This document shows, piece by piece, positions 24,436-36,100 of a DNA stretch of 64,000 bases. Both the position numbers and the translations under genes were made by a program. How positions within the stretch are numbered: the first letter of the stretch is position 1; each line of letters starts with the position of its first letter. The notes under the pieces were generated by a model. That model saw nothing but the letters and a program-made list of their open reading frames with translations. It did not search any database and was not told where the DNA came from. Source of the DNA: Lota lota (taxonomy: Eukaryota; Chordata; Actinopteri; Gadiformes; Lotidae); contig JACYXH010000310.1 in assembly GCA_026745465.1 (NCBI GenBank), positions 5,806,001-5,870,000 on the forward strand, written 5' to 3'.

Positions 24436-26174
24436 TACATCTTGTAATAGAATGTTGTGTCCGGGTCCCAGTGTAAAAGCCACTATATATCAAGAGCTGA
24501 TCAGTTGTTCCTATTGTGATTCTATGAATGTTTTCTACTTTCTCTGTGTGGGCGAGTGCATAAAAGAGTATGTGTCTTTATATCTGTGTGTCAGTGTGTG
24601 TGTGTCTGTGTATGTGTGCGCGTGAAAGTGTGTGTTTGTGTGTGTGTATTAGTGAAAAATGCACTAATCCGATCAGACACAAATTAAAATGATGTTCTAT
24701 GCCACTTTTTTCTTTTCCTTTGAAAAAAAAGAATTCTATACATAGTGCGTTGGCATTGCTATAGTTCTTCCCTCAGTGTTTTCTCTGATGTTTATGTACT
24801 ATCTTTGTGCCTAAAAATGGAAATTGTTCAAAAATGTCCATCTATATTAGTTTCTGTATTTTCAGAAGAAAGATTAATGGTGTCTCCAGCCACCCTAGGG
24901 ATGTCATGACGCTCTTACAAAAAAAAACATACAAAATTACCTGATTTGGTAATCAGTAAAGAGTATCAGTGTCTTTTCTCACTGCCCCTCCTGCCAACCC
25001 CCCACCCTAAACGTTGAGATTGTGGCGGGAAAATCCTGTACACACTTTTTTCCGCCCTGTCTCGGCTAGTATTGGCAACCAAACCAAAAGCATACAACAT
25101 GGAGAATGCTTTCAACAAATGTAAAGGAATTATTTGGGTTTTTTTTGTTTGTTTTTTATTATCCCCTATCACCGATATTGGCTGGCTTGCTTGCATATTG
25201 ACTGAGTAAGTCTAGCATAATTTTGTATGTTTCTTTAACATTTATAAGCCCTAATGTCAGCAACAGGTTTGCTGACTATAACTTTTGCTTGCTCTTGAAA
25301 ACAAAAATAACTCCATTTCGGCAGGTTGGCATAGGGGAGCAACTTTCCCTTCTGTTTTGTTTTTTTAACTCTCTTGCTGGAAAAAAAAGTGCTTTTCTTT
25401 TCTTAAAAAAAAATACAATTAGATTGTGATGACAAAGTAAAAACCTGGTGGTAATCCTGGCATCCCTTGGAGCTGGCACTTTTGTGTTTTGGTGTTGATG
25501 TCTCTAGAACAAGTAGCCATTTCATGCCGTGTTGCCATGCATGTGCCATTTGAGGTCTACAGAAAAAAAAATAAAAAAAATAAAAGGACAAACAACTGAG
25601 TAAGAAAAGCACTAAGACATTGTATTTTTCTAAATATTAGCACTGAGGACCAATTGCCCTATCGGACCAAGCGCAACACAGCTTTTTATGTAACAAAGCT
25701 CCGTATCTATTTCTTTGTCTCTCTCTTTATCGCTATCTTTTTTCTGGCTTGTCTGTGCTATATTCCCCCTCTCATTTTTGTGACAGCACAAGTGCCAGTC
25801 AAAATTGCTCTGTAAAAAAAAAAGTGTTTTTATTATGGTTTGAATTTTTATAGTTTTCGTCTACCTCAGCACCTAATCTTAGCCTAATCTTAGAAGGTGC
25901 CCGTTATCATTTCTTTTATTTTTATTTCATTTTTTTGGTTGTATTAAATTTGCATTTGAGCTTTGCAAAGGTCCTGTGTCTTTTCTAGCGACAATGTGCT
26001 ATTTCTGTGGCAGTTTGTTTTCTGTTGAGCTGTGCCACCAATCTATGGCAACATCCACGTCTGTTGATAATGAAAAGGATGATCTGTTGTTTTTTTTGTT
26101 TTGTTTTCTTTCCTCGTAGAGTAAGACACATCTCTTTGTAACATTTCAGTGTTCTCTGATGGAGTGTGAAAAAA

Positions 26175-26194
26175 AATAAAAAAGGAAAAATAAA
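26175..26194 (+). terminator. candidate polyadenylation signals of zbtb16
   Basis: Two AATAAA hexamers (26175-26180 and 26189-26194) are followed 20-50 nt later by a GT-rich stretch resembling a downstream element. They are at the end of the T-rich tract that follows the zbtb16 stop codon. This choice is inference; other hexamers exist upstream. Confidence 0.4.
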
Positions 26195-26905
26195 GGATTT
26201 AATGCTGCAGGTTTTCTTCTGTGTCGTCAAGGTTGTTGTGCCTTTGATAATGCATATATGCACACATACACCATTAAATCTTCTAGACTGCTAGCAGTAG
26301 ATCGGTTGTATTTGTAGACTCTTGATCCTGTTGTGGTGGATACATTTGTGTATTAACGTATAACAATATCTTCATTATATTAAATACAAAACTTGTTATT
26401 GTGCGCTTTCTGCAGTTAAAATAGACTTCAGATTGTCTGTCTTAGCTCTTATTTGAGCTCAAAGAAATTAAAACAAAAAGTGTTGTTCTTATTATTGCTC
26501 ATTCAGATATGGCGTATGACAGTTTTAGAAACGAGACATATTTAGACATTTTTAATGAGGGAAAACAAATAATTAAATTAACAAAATAACAAAATCTAAA
26601 CATCTGCACAAGGTATTTGTTACATTCATATAAATAGAATCATTGAAAATATATAGCTTTGATTTTGCTATTATTAATTTCCTCTGGCTATTTAAGGAAA
26701 TATAGGTTCTGACAACTGTCTGATTCATATTAACGTAAATTAACTGAAGCCGCCCTTTGGTTAATCCCAGAAACATTTAGAGAGAACAACTTGCAGTATC
26801 TGCAATTCAAAACTTTTTACGAAATATATTTTTTAAGTGCACATCGTCAGAATCTACAGTTACAAAAGTTGCAAAACAAACTACAGTTACAAAATAAAAA
26901 TAATA

Positions 26906-26977
26906 AAAACATTTTTCCAAAGCAATCATGACCTTATATTATTATATAAGGTCATGATTGCTTTGGAAAAATGTTTT
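26906..26977. repeat. perfect inverted repeat, 34-bp arms, 4-nt loop
   Basis: The arms 26906-26939 and 26944-26977 are exact reverse complements; the loop is TATT at 26940-26943. Each arm contains the core ccaaagcaatcatgacc or its complement. No open frame or tRNA-like box is present. Confidence 0.95.
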
Positions 26978-29060
26978 AAGTAATTAAGTATTATTTGTAT
27001 TACTATCGTTTTGTATTTCTTTTTTGTATTTGTATGGGTTAGTTTCTATAGATTTATAGTTGATTGTCTTTATTTTATAAAGCTGTTATATAACAATAAT
27101 GATTATATGTACAATGATAAATAATAATAATAGTCATAGTTTATCAATATCAGAAAACGATGTTGCTATAACATATGTGCATATACCTGAAAATGTTTTA
27201 TTTTATTTGGTTTATTGAAACCCATTTAGGGTTTTTATTTTTATTTTTTATAAGATTGAATTGAGTGAAGTACCAAATAAAAAGGCTGATTTACAGATGG
27301 TATTACATTATCAATGCACAAAAAGATTTGATCAAGACCTGATAACATGTCGGAAATTGTTAAATGTTTAAATTAGCTATAAAGTGTTATAAAAATAAAA
27401 TTATGACTCATACATTTTCATAAATTTTGGAGCAAAGAAAGCAGAGGTTAGATGTTTACCAAATCTATAAATAAATTGATAGTTATGGTCAGTCAGAGAA
27501 TTTCTAAATAATCCAGAATGTTCTGTGGACACTATGTGCTTTCCCAGAGTCCTTAGCGGTAATGGCACACGGGTTGACGAACATGGCGGCCATGACCTCA
27601 AAACACTTGGTGAGATTGCATCAGTACGATGTTCACTGCTTCTCATCCACACACCAAAAATGTAAACACTTGACTGGGCTTGTAAATACCATAGCTGTTT
27701 ACAAACACCACACTGTCCCCCGCTGACATTCCTTAACATGGCATTCCAGTCCATACAACATTGTCTGTCTATTTACACTGGATTTCTGAGGAACCCAATA
27801 CCGACACAGTTATGGAAATGTTTTTTTTCATTCTGCTCTGCTTGGCTTCATCCGATACGACTGGAAATTCAGGAGGAAAAGCATATTGCAGTCACTACAG
27901 CAATATCCTTTAAGTCAAATTGAAGTCTCCCTAAAGCCTTCCCCATGCAGTTAAGTATTGGATCTAGTTCCATATTGAGTAATGCCTTGCTTTTCCTCCT
28001 CCTTCTCCTATTCTTCTTATCCTCCTACTCCTCTTTCTCTTATTCTCCTCCTTCTGTATGCAGTGTTTAACATGAAGTGGCAGTGCATGTGTTCCCCTAT
28101 TGCCCACTAACCTGGCTAAAGCATTGAGTTGCGTCCGGTACAATGAGTTGTCACGCTCACACCCTGATCCCAATAGGAGCTAACATGATCCAGGGTGCAG
28201 CAGGGGGGATGGCTGTGAGCTTGGGTGTCACTAGGGTGCTGTTTATGTTGGGTGATGTGTGAGTGATGTCGACCCCTGCTGGGCAGTGATCAGTAGTAAT
28301 GGTGATGGGTATGGGCGATATGGATAGATTACCATGATAATCATGGGGAATTTGACAAGATATCGATCTCACGATATGCTCATGTTCATAATGCCATTCC
28401 CAACAGTCTAACTGAGGGCCCTTACATTGAAGTAAATGAGGATTTAAAGTATGGTATTGGACTAAAACTAGCTTTCCCTTCTCTCTGATGTTTGATGATG
28501 CCTTCGACCATCAAAACTCAGAGCAACATGATGGGTAGCAGACTGTTGGCAGCCTATGATACAACCAAAAGACCCCAATGTGGGATTCCCAGGAGCGGTG
28601 GGAAGAGGACATTTTTTCATATCCACGTCCAACGGCCTCGGACCTTATATATATTGATGTCTAGTATTCCCTTTCATTCGAACCTACCGCATGTCTGCTC
28701 ACAGGGAAAAACACGGGGAGAAAGCGCCAGATTGGTCAAAAGTCATGAAACCTTTTCACCAATATTTCTTGAATTGTACGGTTGCCATCGATAGTCAGCT
28801 GTTGCATGAGTAAAGTAGTAGATGAACTAAGACGAGTGTAAAGAAAACAGACAAGTGATTTGTGAGGGCGTTTAGGTTGTCGGATGTCCTGCAGGCTTCC
28901 TTATTTTCTTTTCCTGTGGATGGTTTTCCTGTGTCCTGCCTGAAAATAAAGGAGGGGCGACTGTATTGACCATCGGTAGGCTAATGTGTGTGTGTTTTGA
29001 AAGGCCATTGTGAGGAACCAAGGGGTCCCATCTTTAGCTGCTCTTTGACCCTGATATGAT

Positions 29061-29191
<131 letters not shown>

Positions 29192-29363
29192 GACGGTTGG
29201 GCCCTTGTGAAAGAGACCACACTAGATGGATTGGGGTGTGTGTGGGGGGGGGGGGGTCTGGGGGTGGGGGAGTGATCAGAGAGGTAGGGGGTGGTGTCCA
29301 GTCATGTCCAAATTCCTCTCGGATTGTCCTGTCAGCTAAGCTAGGATCTGTAGGGGTAGCCGG

Positions 29364-29368
<5 letters not shown>

Positions 29369-29429
<61 letters not shown>
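29369..29429. repeat. (CA)n microsatellite
   Basis: CA dinucleotides followed by interrupted CA and GT blocks up to about 29506; together these could form a CA/GT hairpin. Confidence 0.95.
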
Positions 29430-29434
<5 letters not shown>

Positions 29435-31490
29435 ACACACACATACGCACAAGCACACGCACACACAGACAAACGCACACGTGTGTGTGTGTGTGTGTGT
29501 GTGTGTCAGAAAGCTGGCTACCATAAGTATTAATGTGAGCGGCTTTGATGATTTGTAGTTTTTCTTATTGTCTCCTTTCTTAGTTGAAAGCCTAACCAGA
29601 CCAGACCCTAAAGACCGGACCCTTGGATTGAATTCTCCAATGTGCAGCACATCTACAAATACACCCCTCTCATCAAATCACTCATTTGAGAAGAGGGGAA
29701 CAACATGTAATCATCAATTTGTTACTGTAATGCATGCTAATGATGTTTTCTGTCTTCTGGCAGGAAGCCATGTCCCTTTTCTCTTAGTAGCTTTCAGAAA
29801 GTTCCACTACTCAAGTTTCAATCAGTATTGAAAATTGAATATATAATATTAATGTCATATATCAGATTATTATTAGTATTAATATTATTACAAATCAATA
29901 TTTCAATGTCTTTATTGATGAAGTCCATGTATTTATTGTGTGCTGTTGTTGTTATCTGTAGTCCTATAAACAATGATCGGCATTCAGATATAGCCTACAA
30001 CAGGAGCTGGTAAGAATTTAGTGTATTCCTCACGGAGAAAAAAAATATATGGGTGCAATGAAAATAGATGATCCTCAGGTGAGGGCGCCCTCTAGTGGCT
30101 CTCCGTGGCACTAACCTATCAACCTGTTCCTCTGCTGTTCTCTTTTTATTCTGATTGCACTGTTCTCTTTGGTGTTTCATCAACCTGCAACCTGTTTTAT
30201 GCTTTTCAAAATGTCTTACAGTGGAAAAAAAAGTGTTTGTTTACTCTGGGGAATTCTTCCTTCATTCCACCCATCCAGCACCCAACAAAAGGGGTAAATT
30301 TAGAATATAAATAAAATTAGTAGCAGCATAATGATACGTTATTCTGAGTATTAATAAAATAAAGACTCTCACATGATCAATAGGGATTCTTATTTTTAAT
30401 ACTTGTTTTGCTCAGGAGAAGACCATGGCATGAGCTTTAAAGACCTATCTATCTGTTGTTTAGTGTGCAGCTTGATAGCTGAGCTACAACAGTGAGAGAA
30501 TAACAAATATGTGCGCATTTAAAGACATCCAACAATTATATTTCCCCCACATTTACCCAAAGCAGGGGTGTCAATTTTCCAGTGAAGAAAAATAAAACAT
30601 AACACCATTAACAATAAATGAAAGTATTTGTTGTTCTTTTTTATTGACAAAAACCAAACTTGTGAAAATGTATTAAGCAGCCATTGAAAATAATGTTGCC
30701 ATAAAATAGTATCAAACCTTTTGGATGTTAATATAATATCAAATTTTTTTATGATTACCTTGCTTACAGAGTGGAAAAAATATATGACTGTCTAAATTGG
30801 ACCCATCCAATCCAGCACACACAGAAACTTAAACCTAACCACCCTAAATCCTGGACCCAAATCTATCATAACATAAGTTAAATCATGAACATTTACGACA
30901 CTAAGCCACATCAGGGTCCTCTGTTGAATCCATTAAAGCATTCAGGTAATGGCCATTCCCCTTTAAACCATGGACCCCGTGTTCCCTCTCCATGCCCTGT
31001 GGAGCCTCCGATGGATTTTTTTTCGGGATGAATGCTCCCATTTACTGCACAGCAGATTTTTACTTTAATTATGTAGAGGAATTGTCAATACGGTTTAACG
31101 AATCCAGCGTCTCGCCCGCCGTAATGCTTTCAGAGCTACATGCTAATCTTTACTGTGAGTTCATCTGAGCATTGTGTGCGGGGCCAAGGCCGTTGTTAGC
31201 AGGGAATTGGAGTCAGCAAATGGATGTGGCTGTGGGTGGGTGAGTTGTGCCACTGGTGTGGAGAGCTGCAGTGCGTTTAATGGCTTATAAATGACAAAGC
31301 CAGAATGGGGTGCCACATGTAGGATATGGCCTAATAGGAGGACACACAGAGGTTGGAGCTAAATGGAAGACAGAGTCCTGGGTGTCATGTGTTATGAATT
31401 GTAATGTTTTGTTCCATGTGTTAACATCATGTTAAAGTTGTATTGTTGTTTGATGACTTTTTCTCTATGTCCATATATTTCCCTTGCTTG

Positions 31491-31542
<52 letters not shown>

Positions 31543-32777
31543 GGTGAATGACCTCCAATGTAAACCAACACATGATTGGCTACAAAGAAACACTTTGTAA
31601 GCACATACATAGGCATGCCTATCATTTTCATATATTTTTATTCATTCAAAACATGATTAGGCATACATACACACTTACCACGCTCTTAACTGGAAGCTTT
31701 CACAAAGGAAATCAGCAGAAAATGTGCTATGCAAAAATTGTAAAAGCAATTGCAGGTCATTGTATCTGATAATGATACACTTCTGACAGCTTTGTCAAAA
31801 GTGCCTCATTATAATGCCTATTTTATGTGCTAATTACTAATATCCTGAAATACTTTGATACAATAGGGACACATAAGTATGGCTTATCAATAGTTCCTTT
31901 TTTCTCAAATAAATATTTGAGAATTTAAATCATTTGAAGTAATGAAACTGACCTGTGTTTTGACTTTTTAGAAGGATGTCAGGAAGCTTGGGGAAGAAAA
32001 GCCTTTCATTTTTAATAATATATTGAGTATGGTACAACTCTTTCTGAACACATTGGGAGTGTGGAGGCTGTGGCTGTGTCTTCAGCACAATAGAAAGGCT
32101 CACATTCATGTTGAACATATGGATCGTATCAACACGACACGACACTCAGTTAAGTTAACTAGGTAATAAGTACACACGTCATTTCCCTTTTATAACCAAT
32201 TTTCTTAAAGTTGTCTCGATTTCAAAAGTTAATAGTATGCTAAAATACTGTTTGTTGTTTTTTATAGGTAAACCAGGTTGATCAAGTTAATGAATGATAT
32301 GTATTATATCCGGAGTGAGCATAATCCAGCCTGAGCCTCAGACTGGTCATTTACAGTGTGTATAATTCTTGCAACACTGTTTGCAATCGCCGCAAAACAA
32401 TTCCTATGGAACGTTGCTGTGGTTGCTTTTTTGTTGTTGTTTAGATATTCAGTCATCTAACATGTAGTTCTGCTCATCACCAGTATCTTATATCGGCGTT
32501 CCAGCGACAATAATAATACAAGAATATGTGAAGAGTATACTGCGCATTAATTCCCACCTGGATGCCATGTCTCCATCTGCTTCTCCTGTTTCTTAGAGCA
32601 CTGTACATGTGTGCATGACTAAGTAAAGCAGCCTGCGGCGGTAATGACACCTCTTACTCACTACCGCTGTACCGCAACGCTCCCTAGGGCTCCCCTAGCG
32701 CTACACGGGAGGCCCGTTACTCCATACAACCTCGGCGGAGCGAGCGCTCAGCTCTGCACACTAAAGAATCGTAATCC

Positions 32778-33106
32778 TCAGACAATCTGCCACACCGACC
32801 ACAGGGTGCCGAGTGTGATGCTGTACGCTACCATGGCAACCAAGTAGACCCGGAACAGCAGTACGTCCAGCACGTAGCCGATCTGCAGCCACTCCTTGGC
32901 GATCTCCCGGCACTTGTCCCTCTTCTCCAGGAAGTGGCGTATGGAGGTCACCTCCTGGAGGATGTTGTCCATGACCGGCGGGACGCCCAGGCCACCCAGG
33001 AGACCCCCGTCCCGTTCGGTGTGGTGGTGGGGGGGTCCGACCAGTCCATCCAGCCCGCCCAGCCCGCCGCGGCCCATCTCGCAGGTGTGGTGGAGAGAGC
33101 AGGGCC
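32778..33106 (-). CDS. htr3a: htr3a exon 9, MA helix, M4 and stop
   Basis: 329 nt including TGA. It encodes a Gly/Leu-rich stretch, the membrane-associated helix ([20 protein letters not shown]) and M4 ending LWSVWQIV. At the positions of human R432, R436 and R440 it has R467, K471 and Q475. Confidence 0.93.
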
Positions 33107-36100
33107 CTGGAATATGTGAAGAGCATCTTATTCGTCATTGTTCATTTGTTTAGCTGGAGTTGGTCTTAGATGAACCACCCTGTTAGGGTATCAATTTTCC
33201 AGATATGACTAAATGGTTATCCTGACCATTTAGTCATATCAGAACAAAGATAATGATTCTTATACCCTAAAAAAAACAAATAAGTGTTAATCATGTTTAG
33301 TTTTGAAGTTATTGAGGAAATAATTTCACTTTCAGGTTCAAATTCCTGCAAGCATGGTCATTGCATGCTTGATTGCAGTTCCGCGCCAATGTGATGAAAT
33401 GTGAATCATTCCAAAGCAATCGAATGGCGAGCTTGCGGGTTCAGAGAGCAGGCTTGTATAATAATGGTGGAGGACGGAAAGTGGGAAAACGCCTCTTCTC
33501 TCTTTCCTTCTCCTCCCCTACTATTCAAATCACTATGAAGTCCCTTTAAAAAAGACAACCCTCCCATCATGCCCCTGGGTCACCTCTCCCGTAGCCGTGC
33601 TCCTTGAAGCGCTCCAGGTCAGAGGCGGCCTGGGAGGAGGAGGAGGAGGAGGTGGAGGAGTGCGTGGACAGCATGGAGCACAGGCGGTGCTTGGTGTGGA
33701 TGCAGAAGAGGATGGGGGCCTTCTCCAGCACCAGCCGCTTCAACCAGTCAGGAGCGGGCCGCTGCAGGTCCTGCTTGTGCACCAGGCGCACGATGATCAC
33801 CGTCTCCGCCAGGCTGATCACCAGCAGTGCCATGCACACCACAAAGTAAACGCCTACACGCCACAAGGAGTGGAGGGGGGTAGGATGTAGTGGTTAGGGT
33901 GTTTGGTTTGGACTGACTTCGAACCCCAAGCTCCGCAGTGTACTTGTGGGTGTCTCGGATGCGACATGTTACTGCATCGTAACCCTGTGTGCTTGCTCAT
34001 TAATAATAATGTATCAAAGAGAAGATGTCACTGTAAATCGCTTTGGTTATAAGTGTCTGCAAAATGGCTAAATAGCCAACAGAGAATCCCTGCCATTTGG
34101 CCATGAAAGACATATTCATCTGATTTAAATTAGTATAACAGGTCACAACAACTGTGCCTTTTACATTTTTCTTTATAGGGAAAAATAAAGTTTCAATATT
34201 TTGGATTTTATTTGGCATTCGATGAAGACTGTTGTTTCCCTTTCGGGAAAAACATTAATTTTGTATTAAAAACAAAGCATAAAATAAATGAAAATGTCCT
34301 TCATGTATACATATCATAACATCAACTTCATCACATCAATATCAAAACACTTCGCTGATTCAAGATAAACTAGAAAATGATTGTTGTGTATACATGTCAA
34401 CACATATGAACATGTTCACGCTTGCATGTATAGGCATTTATACCACAGCATGCAGAATTTTTTATCTTGATTGGTGAATTGGTTGATTTTTTATTAACGG
34501 GAAACCTCTGCCTTTTAAGAGTTCTGTGTTATGTACTACAAATACAACATTAAACACAACAGTCAAATACAACTATCCACTGATGTTTCCTGAACAACGC
34601 GAAAACAATATGCTCAATGCACTGCAGAAGAATATTTGAAATATATATATATTATAGATAATAGTAACTCATATTTGATCATTGTTGGTAACTGTGGTAC
34701 AAGCGGAATAAACGGGTGTTCGGTTATTGGAAAATAGCGTACATCGTACTTTGTATTATTTGGGACCCCCCGTCGTGGTTTCTTCCTTCAACGTACCTAT
34801 GAGGGGGGTTCCGATGGCGGTGGCGGGCAGCGTGTCGGACACGATGATGAGGAAGACGGAGTAGCCCAGCAGCAGCGTGACCTTGAAGGAGACCCTCTCC
34901 CCACTGTCAGGGGGCAGGTAGAAGCCCACTATGTCCATCACCATCAGGAAGATGCTGGGCAGCAGCAGGTTCACCGTGTAGAACAGCGGCCGCCTTCGGA
35001 TCACCACCTGACCAAGGGTTGGTAAGGGTTGTGTTTGGTTGGGTTCTATAGCTGACCAAGGGTTATGGAGGGTTGTGTATGGTTGGGTTCTATAGCTGAC
35101 CAAGGGTTGGAGAGGGTTGTGTATGGTTGGGTTCTATAATATGAAATATGGAGTCAAATTACCATCCTTAGGTTAAACATGTGCTATTGCATTTACTTTT
35201 TGGGGCTAAAAAATAAAGTTGAGAAGATAACGTGTTTTAGCATTTGATGTAAAAGAAAGCATATCACTTGAGCTGTGTATCAACAAGTGACGCGCTTTTT
35301 TAGCTTTAGCGTTGCTATGCTCTCTAATATAACAATGTCTTAAAGGAATCTGAAACTTATTAGAATACATTTTTTATCTTACTTGCTGAAAATTGCATCG
35401 TTTCCTTTGATTCATCCGTATCTCTGAATTGTATAATTTGTGATATCTTGCTAAATAGATTTTGATCTCATTGAGACTTGCCGCTAAAAAAAAAGGTTCA
35501 ATAAAATAAAAGAAATAACAAAGAACTCACGTGGAACTTCATCTCAGCGTAGTAGTCGTCGTTGTCCAGGCTGAAGGACTTGTACGCGGACAGCACGTGG
35601 AGCAGCTCCCACTCCCCCTGGTTCATGAACAGGCTACGGTCTTCCCTCAGCTCCTGGGGGCTCCGCATCAACGTGATGTTGATGTCTTTGACTACAGTGT
35701 GGAGGCACAAGCAACAAGACAGCAAAGCAATATACCTTATTCACCTAGCCATATTGGTTAGTTGGGTGGGGAAACCTTCTGGAATCTTTTGGGCAAACCA
35801 TGAGAACTCATTAAGGCATTGTTCTGCATTCCATTTCCCCAGGTAGCATTAAGAATGCATGTCAATTGAGTTTCCATGGTTTTCCCAAAGATTCTAGAAG
35901 TTTTCCACAACCAACTGACCAATATGGCCACTAGGTGAATAAGGCCACTAGTGAGAGAGCAATAGGCCTTGTCAATAGAGTTTTAGAATCATGCTGGTTA
36001 TACAAGGAAAAATACTTCAACACTTTTTTTAATTTAACGGTTCTCTCTATCGCTACTCAAAACAGTAATGTATTACTCGTTTTAAGAAATATGGTCTCTC

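Noticed and set aside
27401-27754. 117-aa open frame on the - strand between zbtb16 and htr3a
   Set aside because: Multiple cysteines gave a first impression of a real protein, but there is no domain, no clear promoter or splice signals, and the frame is not supported by flanking exons.
33880-33930. Functional tRNA gene
   Set aside because: The A- and B-box-like sequences do not give a proper cloverleaf, and they are followed by a SINE body and tail.
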